NCBI RefSeq assembly: GCF_963678635.1
Contig: NC_087062.1
Location: forward strand, 80,633,751-80,697,750
From: Symsagittifera roscoffensis
Lineage: Eukaryota > Xenacoelomorpha > Acoela > Convolutidae
DNA: 64,000 bases
Direction of reading: 5' to 3'
The first letter of the stretch is position 1. Each line of letters opens with the position of its first letter. Position numbers and translations under genes: made by a program. The notes under the pieces were generated by a model. It was not told where the DNA came from and did not search any database. It worked only from the letters and a program-made list of their open reading frames with translations. Positions 51,752 through 64,000 of the stretch are shown here, piece after piece.

Positions 51752-54700
51752 AAGTAACGGACTATTTGTGCTCGGTGTGGGCTTTTTTTTCTTCAGACAA
51801 ATTTCGACTTTTTAACCAGCAATTTTTGACGAAATTTTTAAATATCTTTCAAAAGGTATTGTTGACTTGAGCTTAACTTTGATAAGATATTTCAACTGTA
51901 ATCATTTTTAGTCAAGTTATGGGGGTTTAAACATTGCCATTTTGGCTAATTTGCGACAATCAACGCAAGATATATTTCGCGCTATTAACGTGTAAGCGGA
52001 GATTTGATCCGTCTTTCAAATCAATCCAAATTGGTTGAACGAAGCTTTTTTACGATAGTTGATTTGTTACTAGGAATATATTACTTTGAATTTTATATGG
52101 CGTGTAAGGGGGATAATTTTCACAAAAAAATCACAATTTTTGAAAAAAAAAAATGTTTCATTTTTTCATTTCTTTTAACTTTTTCATGTTATTACTGCTC
52201 CATAGACCTTAAAAGGCAACAGGAACATTCAGGGATTCGCCCTGATACGAGCAGTGTGGTTGATCTTGCATGCTTTTTTGTCATGGAAATCTTCATATTC
52301 GAGTCGTATTTCTACTTCTTGCTCATTGTTTTTTGAAAGTTGAACATAAGATTTTGATATAATTTTTTTTTGTTCATCTTAAATTTCACGAGTTTGAAAA
52401 AAAACTTTCAAAAAAGGTGTGTTGTGAATCAATCTGGGTTTCGTTTTGGATGAATTATTTATAGATAGGTCTGTGTCAATCTGGGTCTAGGTTGACATAA
52501 ACCTAGAATTGTAAAATTTCTTCACTCTGAATGCTCTTTCTGTCATCTTGGGAAAGTTATTTTACCATCACACTATCCGAATAGTCCGGTTGGTAGAATT
52601 ACTGTTTGTAGAGAATTGTTAGGAACACGTAATTGTATGTTATCAGTGTTTGTATGACTTGCGTTTTAAAAAAATGAAAATTTTGCATAGAAAAATTTGA
52701 TGCTGAGTCTAAATTTGAAGTCTTGTGTATCTACTCGAGTTTGAATTGACTGATTTTGTTCAGTATGAGTTATAAAAAAATGTACATATTTATGCTTTTT
52801 ATAGTTCTTTATGCATTTTTCGCTTTTACATTGGAAGAAATTCGTAAATGAAATAGCAGCTGTTTAAATAATTGGTGCTGAAATTTCGGTTATCTATTTT
52901 AGTGTAAGTTCATCGTAAAAAAATTATCTCCTGATTGTTTCTTTTGTTGGTTTGTTTTTGTGGATAACTGGTATTTCTAGGATTTCTTTTGATGTATTTG
53001 TGATATAGAATTCCAAGAAACGGTTAGTTTTTCTACTGTATTTGTTGGGAAAAGACATCACTTGATTTTTTCAACTGCTGTAGGTTTGATCCTTGTGCCC
53101 TTTGAAGTTAAGTTTTGCATTATGATGGGTCAATTTGGTTCTTGTGTGTAAATGCAATTCTAAGTTGGATTCTAGTTTAAAATCGATTTTTGAAATATAG
53201 TGGTTCCGATTGTATTGTTTTTATATGGAGTTTTTGCAAGAAGATGTACTACCCAAGTCTTATTAATTGTTTTTTTTTTCTGTTTGGAAAGTGTTTGTTT
53301 TTTTATTCGTTGGCTAAGCTGAAGGTTTCTACGATTTCATGTGTTTCAGCGTTATCGGAGTTTTTGAAATGTTTTTCTTTTAGGTTCATCAAAATTGTTT
53401 CAGATTTATCTATTCTTGGCGAATAAGGTTTACTTTTTTAGTCTGAAAATGATTTACCTGTTAATTTCGGGTGTTTATGTGTATTGCTTCTAAAAAACTT
53501 ACTGTTTTCTTGTTAGTAATTTTTGTAGGGTTTTGATTAAAATCGTTTTTAACTAGTTTTTGATATTAATTGCCTTAACTTCTAATAGTATAGGTTTTAC
53601 TTCTTGTCAACTGTTTCTACTCTTCGAGCTGTATCAAGTAATATTTTGAACTATCTGTTTTTTCGGTCTAATGAATATGATTTATTTGATTGTCATGTGA
53701 TTGTTGACTGTTTTTGTTCCGACTTTAGTAAGGAAAGTAACGGACTATTTGTGCTCGGGGCGGTTTTTTTGACAAATTTCGACTTACTAACTAGCCATTT
53801 TTGACGGAATCGTTTTGCATCATTCTAAAGGTATTGTTGTCCTGAGCTTAAATTTGAAAAGATATTTCACCTGTGATCATTTTTTGTAAAGTTTTGGTGG
53901 TTTAAAGATTGCCATTTTGGCCAATTTGGGACAATTAACGCGCGATATATTTCGCGCTATTAACGCGTAAGCGAAGATTTAACCCGTCTTAGAAATCGTT
54001 CCAAATTGGTTGAAAGAAGCTTATTCGCCATAATTGATTTGTAACAAGGAGCAAAATTGTTTTTTCTTCTACTTTATATGGCATGTGGGGTGATGATTTT
54101 TACAAAAAATCTCCGATCTTAAAAAAATTTCATTTTATTTTTATTACATTCGAACAGTCCTGTTTGAGTTTGTTGTTTTAAGTATTCCTACAGTTGTTTG
54201 ATGTATTTTTGATCTATAGTATCAGTTTGATGAATTTGATTTAATATCTGTTTTCTGTTCTAGATTTTTTTTTGCTTTAATTTTTATTATAATGTTTTTT
54301 TTCTTGGCCATTGCCACCAATAGCTCTGATGTGGTAGCGGCTTAACTGAAATATTTTTGCAACTGGCTTGACAGTTGGGTAAAACTGGTTTTTTTAATGT
54401 ACTGATGAAATGACCGATAATTCTTTTTGGTTGGATGGTTTGTTTTGTTTGTCTGATTGTTTATCTCAGCTATACTGTGTCCATATCTTCAACTATACCA
54501 TCAGCTATACCGAGTCTATACATCTGCGTCATTATGTGCACTGTTTCTAGAAAGATAATTATTCCGACTTTTGTAACGAAATTAACAAATATTTGTTCTC
54601 GGGGTGGGTTTTTTTTCATCAGACAAACCAAATTAATTTCAAAAAGTATAATTTGTTGTTCTGAGCTCAAATTTGAAACGATGTTTCACCTGTGATCGTT

Positions 54701-55576
54701 TTTCATTAAGTTATGGGGGTTTAAAGATCGCCATTTTGGCCAATTTGGGACAATTAACGCGCGATATATTTCGCGCTATTAAAGCGTAAGCGGAGATTTA
54801 ATCCGTCTTAGAAATCGTTTCAATTTGGTTGAAGGAAGCTTATTTGCCATAGTCGATTTAATACTAGGAGCGAAATCGATCACTTCGTACTTAATATGGC
54901 GTCGTGTGGGTGGATGATTTTCACAAAAAGTCTAAAATTTGAAAAAAAAACTTCATTTTTGTTTATTACATTTATATTTTCATGTTATTACTGCTCCATA
55001 GACCTTAAAAGGCCGTCGGAACATTCAGGGCTTCGCACTCAAACGAGCAATCTTGTTTATTTTTTAACTTCGAGCTGATGAAACTATTTCTGACTCCATT
55101 ATTGGGTTTACATGAATCCTGATTTTGTGAAAATTAGGTTACAATTTATTTTTTCGTTTTTGAATTTCATCTAGTTTTTTGTTGTTTCTGCCTGTCTTAG
55201 TTTTATAGTTGTCAAAAACTCCAGGTTTTTTTCACTGCAAATTGCAACATTTAGAAGTCGTCTGACTTCATTATTTAAGACTATTTGATATTATTTGTTC
55301 CTTTCTGAAATTTGGCAAATTGTCTGAAGTTTGACAAACTCCTTTCTGAAATTTGACAAATTGGCATGTCGTCTGAAATTTTATTTCAATTTTTGTGTGA
55401 TTTTTTTCCCAGTCGCTTCTTTTTGCTACTCTGGTAGAACTGAAAAGCAATTTTGTGCTGCACCATCTGTGTTGGTTGATTTGTAATATTGATGATCTTA
55501 TATTTATCCAAGTTGGACGTAATTTCTTATTTACAGGTTCCGGTTCTATATTCAAAATTGAGTTTGCAGTTAACTG
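51752..55576 (+). repeat. Three copies of the interspersed repeat in AT-rich DNA
   Basis: Copies at about 51752-52260, 53715-54130 and 54560-55055 share a start 'ttccgacttt(t/a)gtaa', the GC palindrome core, 'ggagatttaatccgtcttag' and, in two, an end with 'tactgctccatagacctt'. Between them (52.27-53.6 kb and 54.13-54.55 kb) I see only T-rich sequence and short chance frames. Confidence 0.7.
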
Positions 55577-55584
55577 CTTTCAAT

Positions 55585-57281
55585 CAGGGGCGGATTTACG
55601 GGGAGGTGGTGGAGGGGGGGCGGAAACACCCCCTCAGGGATTCGACCCCTGCCGACCTAAAGGGTCCCCCCTTTGGTACTTATTAAGAAATCCATTTTTG
55701 GCCGACCGACTCTAAAATTTTTCTAAAGGCGCCCTCGGCGCCGATATATACTATTTTTGAGGGCGAGCGTGCGCCAAAAAAAACGCATTTTTTTTGCAAA
55801 ATTTTTCAAAAAGTGCCCAAAAACGGCTTTTCAAAAATTTGCCCGCGGCGTAGAAAATTTGGCCAAAACAGAGTCTTTTTAGTGCTCTAGAAGAGCTCGG
55901 AAAATCAATTTGGTCGACCTAAAAAAAGGTACGAAGCCAAACTGTGTTTGTTGTGCATTGTAAGCAGATTCCGCAATTTTTGTTACTTTTCTTTGATCTT
56001 CTTCGCTGTTTTGGATTCCACAAACAAATACCTAAAACACTGTACCGTTCAAAATCGCTCCAAAAATAGGCGATTTTGCGGAATCCGCAACCGTACTTGC
56101 AGAATTCAAAACCGTTTGTGGAATCCACAAACAAATAAAAAGATATTTGTAGAGTTAAATTGAGCTGTTGCGGATTCCGCAACTGTAAGCGGAGCCCGCG
56201 AATTGTAAGTGGAATCCGCAAATTGTAAGTGGAATCCGCATTTTACTCGCAGATTCTGTTTACATATATGTATATGTGTATAGTATAGCGTTTAAAATTA
56301 TATCTTTTAATTGTTGGTCAGCAGAAAAATCAATCTCAATTATTACATTGATCAACTACCAGTTGAAATACCAAACGTTTAGTCTCAATTCCTGTCAGCC
56401 CAATTTTGATCTCAAGTCCTGTCAGCTTCGATCTCAACTTCGATCCCAAATACTGACCTAGAGAACTTCGATCACAAATACTGACCTACCGATCCTAAAT
56501 ACTGACCTACTTCAATCTGAACTTCGATGCCAAATACTGATGCAATCCCATCCCAAAAACTGACATAATTCGGCGATATGCTTTGCGTTGTGTTTCCATA
56601 CACTCTCAACCCATTGACTACAAATAATGAATTCATTGGTCGTTATGCTTCCAAAATCAGTATTTGGGATTGACGCAATCCCAAATACTGACCTAATTTG
56701 GCGATGTGCTATGTGTTGTATTTCCATACACTCTCAACCCAATGAATCCAAATATTGAATTTATTCGGTGTTGTGCTTCCAAAATACTAAAAGGTGACAT
56801 CCACCGATTTAATTAACAAATGTCTTGAGATTTGTTCGTGGATTCAGCTGACAAGGGTTAAATCCTTGCCTTTGAATTCCGCATTGCTATAGATAAGAAT
56901 TCGAGCTCTAATTTTTAATTGTTCATATGCAAGTTCAGTAATTAAATAAATTATGAAATCCACTTATAGTTTGCGGAATCCGCTTACATTTGCGGATTCC
57001 GCTAACAATTTTTGCGGATTCCTCTTCCATTTGCGGATTCGATTTACATTTCGTGGTATCCACTTACAATTGCGGAACAAATGTGCCGACAAAATTTAAG
57101 TTACAGGTATTTGTACGCTGAATCTACGGTAGTTTTGTAAGTGGAATCCACTGACATTTTGGAACATGTTTAAAGGTTTGTCTATGGAATCCAGGAACAT
57201 ACAGACACAAAATTGTGCGCCTATCCAGTGCACAGTTTGGCCTCGTAATGCCCCCTCGAGAAAATCCTAGATCCGCTCCTG
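55585..57281. mobile_element. Non-autonomous hAT-like transposon, 1,697 bp
   Basis: Starts CAGGGGCGGATTTAC and ends CTAGATCCGCTCCTG, inverted repeats matching at 12 of 15 positions, flanked by a perfect 8 bp duplication CTTTCAAT (55577-55584 and 57282-57289). An 8 bp duplication and CAGGGGCGG-type ends fit the hAT superfamily. There is no transposase; the interior holds many short 'tgtaagtggaatccgc' repeats (56.0-56.24 and 56.95-57.15 kb) and a direct repeat of about 135 bp (56555-56780). Confidence 0.8.
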
Positions 57282-57289
57282 CTTTCAAT

Positions 57290-58880
57290 AGTCTTTCACG
57301 GCTTACTCGTGATATGTTCCTGAAAGCAATTGCTAGCTGTTTATTTGAAGATATTGATGATTCTCCCATAAAATTGGGAGATAAAAATTGCTTTGAGTAT
57401 TGTATTACTGTCTACTTATTTTGCGATGCCGTTATTAGTATAGTAATGTTCTTTCAATTTTCATGCCTTCTCGTTAGTATTGCTGTATTAGATACTAATT
57501 GTATGGACTTTAATCTTGCCAAAAGGGGGCGCATTTTGTGTACAAAAATTTTGAAGTTCTCTTTCTTTGTTTTCCCATTCTTGATATCTGTTCAATCTGT
57601 CTTAAGCTTTTGTTGTGTTTAAAAAAATGAGTCGTTATTGTCTTGGGTGTGACTTTGTTTTTTCTTGGTGGATTTCGATGATCAAGCTGATTGTGAATTT
57701 AAGGTTGTTGGTTGTTACTGTTAATGCTAATTTTTTATTTCACAATTCTTATGGCCAGTTGGTTGTCCATATTTCTTTCCTTTTATGAGTCTCTTATTAT
57801 TGGTGTAATGACTGTGCGGATTTTGTTTGTGATAGTGTTGTTTAAATTGGTTTGTTCTTATTTCATTTTGTTGAAGGTGGCTATAGAAAAATTCGAATTG
57901 TAAATCTAAAAATTTTGTGCAATTGGTTGCGTGAAATTGTCGTTTTCTCGTTATCTGTTTTGTTTTCTCCAAAATTTCTCACCCATAGACAAACTCAATT
58001 TCAGCAGCTCGCTTAGAAGCGAACGAGTTCTTCTTTTTTGTTTCTTTTGGTTTTTTTTGTTTCATATGATTTGAATTAACGAGCATACTAAAAACACGGT
58101 AGAAAAAACCCTGTACTTAATCTCAGTTTTATAACAAAGCAATGGTCTTTAAAACGCAATAATCAACAAAAATGGCAAAAACGGTGAAGAATGCTTGAAG
58201 TTGAGACTAGTTACGATTCTCAGCAACTACTTTCTAAGTTCAGGTCTTTTTTCTTTAGAATATTGTTTTAAATTTTTAAATTTTTTTTTCGTTTTTCTGA
58301 AAAAACAATTTTCGAGAACCTTTTTCTTATTTTTTTTGTATCTTTTAGATTTTTCAATAAGCATTTTCGATTTCAAAACTAAACCTCATTTCTTAGTTTT
58401 TTTCTGTTAACCTTTTCAATTAGCATTTTCGTGTGTTGTTGCGATTTACAGCAATTAAGATCGTCCAAAAAAAAACACCTTTTCTGGTTGCGTTTTTCAG
58501 CGACCGGAATGAGAAGTGTATAAACTAGATGTAGACCCATATTTGCGACTTTCAGCAATAATAGTTGAAAAAAATTAAATACCACTTAGGAAATTTCAAT
58601 GTATAAGCAAAACTGACTGAAGTAGGAAAAAGTCATTATGAGAATCAGATTACGATTCTCAGCAATCTGTTGATCAAATCACTTCAAGGCAAGTTAACGT
58701 TGCTTAAAAATACAAAAAAGTGCTTCTGAAATTATGAGCAGATAAAATCAAAAACCATAATGTAGAAGTATATTGGCCATGTAGACAACAGGAAAAAGTC
58801 GGAAAAAGGAGTATCACATAAAGCTAAAATTCCAGTTTTTGCAAAATTTTTGTTCATTAACGCAAAAACATGAATTCTTA
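57290..58880. other. T-rich intergenic stretch, nothing recognised
   Basis: Several small frames (57215-57622, 57712-57903 and others) are hydrophobic by base composition (TTT, ATT codons) and show no domain. The frame at 57215 starts inside the hAT-like end, so it is not a conserved gene. Confidence 0.5.
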
Positions 58881-60308
58881 GAGCTTTTTTCGAAAATCAA
58901 GTAATAAACCGCAAACTATAGCTCTTACTGACTGAAACATGGCTGAAAGATTATATGGAGTTTGGTGTGTTCAATTAGGCAGGTTACCAAACTATAAAAA
59001 CAGTGAATAGGAAAAAACGCAGTTAATGTGTTGCTTTCTACGTAAGCGAAGATATTTCATAAAATAAAATTAAAGAACTGACTTCAGATGAATTGCAAAC
59101 TTCAACTGATTTATGTGAAAACAGGGGAGAGAAAAACTTTCTATTTGTTGTCTATAAAGTACATCAAAAGAACAGTTGTCAGTCTTTTGATCAATCACAA
59201 GCTAATCTGTTCAAGTTGAAAATGCAGTTGGGAGTGGAGACAAGAATGTTGATATGTCTAAGTCGACAAGTGACTCTCCAAATTTTGAAAACAGCCTACT
59301 ACTGTAGGGGTTAAATTCATTGAAAAGTGAAAGTACTTGAAAAATGAAAAGCAGCTAGTCAACAATAAACATAATTCTTACCAATTTTTTTTCGCTAGTC
59401 GTGGTCAATGCCATTTTATATCGGATCACGAGGCTGTAGAAACTAAAGCAACATTTGTAACTGAAAAACAAAATTTTGCTTAAGAAACAAAATCACAAAT
59501 TTTGGGATAACTGGAACGTTTTGGATAACCATGAGACTTCACTGAAGTTAAATTTTGCGCTGTGTCAAACTTTTGAAAAAAAAGAGGTCGAAAAGGTGAG
59601 AAAGGGTGCTTTTTACAGCTCCTAATAGCTATTCACTCTTATGAAAAATTCATTCCTAAGCTCCCAATAAATAAAAACATGAGCAGTTTGATAACAGCTA
59701 AGATTAAAAATGAGAGTAAAAAAAAAGAAAAAATTGTACAAAAGATACTTGAACCATAGAAAAGATTGTAATCTTGATAAACTCCAAAAACAACAAAAAA
59801 ACTGAAAAGTTTGTGTGGAAAATCAAAAAAATGATTTTTGAGGGAAGACTTGAAAGCAAGAGTCATAAAAGTTCAAAAAAAATTTATGTAGTCATAGGTG
59901 AGATCAGTTAAAGGAAAGAACAAGTGAATTTAAAACACAGCATTCCAAGCCAAGTGCAGAAGAGTTCAAGGATTTTTCTAATTAAAATTGCCAATACAAC
60001 ACCACAAAATTAAAAAAAAATTTGTTGAGAATGAAACTACAATGGTTTTTTAAAGCATTTAACCCCAAAACGTTTATGAAGTAAGAAAAACCTGGAGAAA
60101 AAAAAACAGCCTTGATTGTTACAACTGAAGTAACAGCCTAATCAAAACAATAAACTAATTATATCTGAGCCACTGAGTTGCCTTTTCAATCAACATGTAG
60201 AGTTGTCATATAGTCTTTCGTTTTTAAGATTACCAAAGCTCAATCAGTTCAAAAAATGGCACACTGTCTGGTTTTGGTAACTACTGACCAATAACTATTC
60301 TACTAATT

Positions 60309-60533
60309 ATGGGAAAAGTTTTCGAAAAATTGATTAATAATCGCTCGAGAAGTTTTCTGAATAAATATGATACATTAATACCATTCAGTACGGATTCCAA
60401 AAGAAATCACAGCCGATGTTATCTTAGAACTAATGGAAATAGTGGAAAACTCACTGTACAAATAGTGGAAAACTTAAAAGATAATGTTGGCTCCGAATTT
60501 ACAATAATAGATTTTACAAAAGCGTACAAATAA
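60309..60533 (+). pseudogene. LINE reverse transcriptase, finger and first palm segment
   Basis: 74 codons starting MGKVFEKLINNR, the conserved block in which LINE RTs read 'ilpiigKvfEklin.r...fl', and ending DFTKAYK, equivalent to the catalytic D..kAFD. The frame ends at a stop just after that, and a degraded second copy of the last 80 bp follows ('VDPTKALDTFDY'), so a local duplication broke the gene. Confidence 0.75.
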
Positions 60534-60686
60534 AGGGAAAATAGTACAAATAGTGGAAAGTTTAGAAGATAAAGTTGGCTCCGTATGTAGGTTAGTAGAT
60601 CCTACAAAAGCATTGGACACATTCGATTACAAAAACTCACTGAAAAAAAAGAACTATATAATTTACGAGGTGAAATTGTAAATCTT

Positions 60687-60881
60687 GTGAGGTCATACCA
60701 AGAAAATCGTAAGCATTTCGTTAGTTACAACAATTCCTTATCAGACACTAAAACAATCAACTATGGTGTAGCACAGGATTCAGTCCTTGATCGTTTGTTG
60801 TTTTTGCTGTATGTAATTGATTTGCCAAACGTCTGTAGGCATAATAAAATTGTACTGTTTGCTGATGATTGCGAGTTTTAA
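60687..60881 (+). pseudogene. LINE reverse transcriptase, palm segment with ADD box
   Basis: 64 codons with YGVAQDSVLDRLLFLLYVI (family consensus 'GVPQGSvLGPlLFllyindl', here with PQG changed to AQD and LGP to LDR) and LFADDCEF containing the catalytic Asp-Asp. Substitutions at near-invariant positions confirm long decay. Confidence 0.78.
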
Positions 60882-61600
60882 ACAACAACTAAAACAGGAA
60901 ATCAGCAGCAGGTGAACTTTGATACAATCAATGTTGAAAATTCGTTTTTGGCGAATAAGTTTACCATAAACAAGGATAAAACCGCCATCTTAAAATTTAA
61001 CAGAAAATAATTCTCTAACAATAAGTCTCTCGATAAGTATTTAGGTCTAATAATTGATGAAAAAATTAATTTTCAAAACAGACATGGATAAAATTTTGAA
61101 AAGGGTAGCCAAATCTTGCTCGATGATCTATCAACTCAGATATTTTTCTAGCGTATTTTTACAAGCGTATTTTTATACAAAACATATTTTTAATCAATAT
61201 ATCAAAATAGTGTACTGATCTATGACACAGCTAATCAGACAGATTTTTTTTAAAAATTAGAAAGTCAGCGAGGAATAGTTTTAGAATTAAAAAGTGGGAA
61301 AGTCTGAAACATATTCGGGACCAACGTAAACTCTGTTCAGTCAAGAGTTACATGTATATGAGCTTTTTAAATTCATGCTTAAAATTATAAGCCGATTTTG
61401 AGGCAATAATAAACTTCATGATTACACAAGTGAACAAAAGATAACAGATGCTATCAAAACAGGCAATTCAAGAAGAAAACTTCGCAGCCGAATTAAGCTT
61501 ACTACAAGAGTAAAAAAGAAAATCAAAAAAGGGTTGGTTTTTTATAATACGTTCTTACGGCTGGATAAAAAAAATTTTCTTGAAGCGTTAACAACCAAGC

Positions 61601-62478
61601 TCGTTTTTGATGAAACTCGTTCTAGGAGCTCGTTTTTTTTTTCATAAAACAAAAGAAATATATTTTGGTGACTGTGCACATTTTTCAAGAATGCTACGGT
61701 AAATTTCTATCTGTTTGTTACAATATTTTTTGCTCATCTTATTTTTATTGTTAGACAACGTCAAAACAAACCGATTTTTTTCTCTTTTTGGTTTTTTGTG
61801 ATATTTGAAAAAATTTTGCGGTACTTTTGCCTAAATGATCTACGTTTAAAAAATTAGACGTATAGATTTTGCTCATGGAGATGCCACCCGACAGGCTGAT
61901 GCCTTTTTGGTGTTCTCCCAAGCCGAACTTAATTGTAGAATGTATGGTTATAAATTTTGGCTTGAAAATAAAATATTATGATTGTTATCTGATTTTGGTG
62001 ATTGTCGATATCGTTTATATAGTTGAGTATTTCTGTCTTTAACAATTGCTGTTGATTGTAAATTTTCTAGATAAGCCGCTAAAAAACCGCTCAAATCTTG
62101 CGCGGTTTTTTTAGATAAACCGCTCAAAACAGTTCAAATCTTGCGCGGATTTTGAGTGGTTTTTTTTTTAGATAAACCGTTGAAAAACCGCTCATTTTGA
62201 AGCAAGATTTTGAGCTTGATTGTCTAAAAAAACCGCTCAAACCGCTGAAATCTTGCTTCGAATTAGGTGAAAATCTCGACTCGGGCGTAAACATCATTAG
62301 CTAGTGATAATACAGTGGACGACAAAACGTGCTATGAAACTGTCAAAACTTTGCAAAAAATGCCTGTATTTCAAGTGGAAAAAATTTGTGAGAATAATAC
62401 TTCAATAACTTTGATGAATTACTTTCATCTTCTTATACTGGGAAATTGAGGAAAAACTGAGCCGACAGAATTTAAGAT

Positions 62479-62480
<2 letters not shown>
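61601..62480. other. Sequence between LINE relic and microsatellite
   Basis: No gene. At 62070-62265 a cluster of about four diverged ~50 bp repeats with 'gataaaccgctcaaa' and 'tcaaatcttgcgcgg' occurs in direct and inverted arrangement. Confidence 0.55.
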
Positions 62481-62510
<30 letters not shown>

Positions 62511-62852
62511 CATACATACATACATACATACATACATACATACATACATACATACATACATACATACATACATACATACATACATACATACATACATACA
62601 TACATACATACATACATACATACATACATACATACATACATACATACATACATACATACATACATACATACATACATACATACATACATACATACATACA
62701 TACATACATACATACATACATACATACATACATACATACATACATACATACATACATACATACATACATACATACATACATACATACATACATACATACA
62801 TACATACATACATACATACATACATACATACATACATACATACTTACATACA

Positions 62853-62883
<31 letters not shown>

Positions 62884-63132
62884 CATACATACATACATAC
62901 ATACATACATACATACATACATACATACATACATACATACATACATACATACATACATACTACATACATACATACATACATACATTCATACATACATACA
63001 TACATACATACATACATACATACATACATACATACATACATACATACATACATACATACATACATACATACATACATACATACATACATACATACATACA
63101 TACATACATACATACATACATACATACATACA

Positions 63133-63163
<31 letters not shown>

Positions 63164-63963
63164 CATACATACATACATACATACATACATACATACATAC
63201 ATACATACATACATACATACATACATACATACATACATACATACATACATACATACATACATACATACATACATACATACATACATACATACATACATAC
63301 ATACATACATACATACATACATACATACATAACATACATACATACATACATACATACATACATACATACATACATACATACATACATACATACATACATA
63401 CATACATACATACATACATACATACATACATACATACATACATACATACATACATACATACATACATACATACATACATACATACATACATACATACATA
63501 CATACATACATACATACATACATACATACATACATACATACATACATACATACATACATACATACATACAACATACATACATACATACATACATACATAC
63601 ATACATACATACATACATACATACATACATACATACATACATACATACATACATACATACATACATACATACATACATACATACATACATACATACATAC
63701 ATACATACATACATACATACATACATACATACATACATACATACATACATACATACATACATACATACATACATACATACATACATACATACATACATAC
63801 ATACATACATACATACATACATACATACATACATACATACATACATACATACATACATACATACATACATACATACATACATACATACATACATACATAC
63901 ATACATACATACATACATACAACATACATACATACATACATACATACATACATACATACATAC

Positions 63964-63994
<31 letters not shown>

Positions 63995-64000
63995 CATACA
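62481..64000. repeat. (TACA)n microsatellite running off the window end
   Basis: At least 1,520 bp of TACA repeats with few interruptions (single-base gains, losses or changes near 62844, 62853, 62960, 62986, 63133, 63331, 63570, 63921 and 63963). Long minus-strand frames reading Met-Tyr-Val-Cys repeats are artefacts of the 4 bp period. Confidence 0.97.

Larger units (their letters stand above)
58880..61600 (+). mobile_element. Decayed LINE (non-LTR retrotransposon)
   Basis: An endonuclease-like start lies at about 58920-59170: LLTETWLKDY, then a 'GYQT' strand and 'VAFYVSEDIS', in interrupted frames, as in APE-type nucleases of Jockey/CR1-like LINEs. RT motifs follow at 60309-60533 (MGKVFEKLINNRSRSFLNKY, FTIIDFTKAYK) and 60687-60881 (NYGVAQDSVLDRLLFLLYVI, LFADDCEF with the ADD box). 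Later come NKDKTAILKFNRK, YLGLIIDEKINF and an 'LTTRVKKKIKKGLVFYN' tail segment at about 61500. Many stops; an 80 bp internal duplication lies at about 60462-60620. Exact ends and TSD not found. Confidence 0.8.

Noticed and set aside
53190-58585. Numerous small hydrophobic frames as membrane proteins
   Set aside because: T-rich DNA encodes Phe, Leu and Ile by chance; starts are mostly non-AUG and no frame recurs with conservation.
62425-63997. Long minus-strand frames of Met-Tyr-Val-Cys repeats (up to 378 codons)
   Set aside because: They follow directly from the 4 bp period of the TACA microsatellite, which has no stop in any phase on that strand; single-base changes simply move one frame to another.

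Overview
This is an AT-rich, intron-poor stretch of a eukaryotic genome, most likely an invertebrate animal. The evidence is a linker-histone gene, a BEL/Pao integrase relic (a superfamily known from metazoans), an env-bearing Ty3/Gypsy element, a non-LTR retrotransposon relic and many minisatellites. I cannot name the species. Almost nothing here is host single-copy coding sequence: the only plausible host gene is a short histone H1 (7168-7611, minus) and its duplicated, nonsense-broken twin (3185-3628, minus). The rest is mobile DNA and tandem repeats.

Layout. 1-8.5 kb: relics of a BEL/Pao element (688-2450 and 3906-5150) interleaved with two copies of a 1.2 kb histone H1 block, a 368 bp MULE-like MITE (5813-6180, 9 bp TSD) and an RNase H fragment. 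8.5-12 kb: five tandem ~0.6-0.7 kb units in an A-B-B-B-A order, rich in hairpins. 12-18.95 kb: three units (P1-P3), each with a reversed copy of an interspersed repeat, a 22 bp and a 21 bp minisatellite; P2/P3 come from a near-identical 2.5 kb tandem duplication. 18.95-44.74 kb: three ~4.6-4.9 kb units (U1-U3). U1 is split by an 11.55 kb LTR retrotransposon.

Element 1 (22987-34536) is the centrepiece. It has LTRs of 984 and 983 bp differing at roughly 17 positions, a 5 bp TSD (GATTT), and intact empty sites in U2 and U3. Its order is PBS, gag, a T_TTA_AAC -1 frameshift heptamer, protease, RT-RNase H, HHCC/DDE/GPY integrase, a strong 3' splice site, an env-like glycoprotein with a furin-type site and membrane anchor, a small PPxY-containing frame, an unrecognised acidic ORF, PPT and 3' LTR. 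Pol carries three frameshifts (two in C or G homopolymers) and env is broken by a short local duplication.

Element 2 (44863-51746) is an older Ty3/Gypsy copy resembling the mag type, with ~5% LTR divergence and a 5 bp TSD (AAGGA). Its gag AUG spans the LTR/PBS boundary, and a Ser/Asn/Gln-rich repeated stretch lies between RNase H and integrase. It sits inside another repeat whose empty paralogue is near 53.7 kb.

51.75-64 kb: further copies of the interspersed repeat, a 1.7 kb non-autonomous hAT-like element (55585-57281, 8 bp TSD), a decayed LINE with endonuclease and RT remnants (about 58.9-61.6 kb), a short GC-rich repeat cluster, and an uninterrupted-to-the-edge (TACA)n microsatellite of at least 1.5 kb. 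The window reads as a nested archive of insertions in which tandem paralogues supply their own pre-insertion controls.
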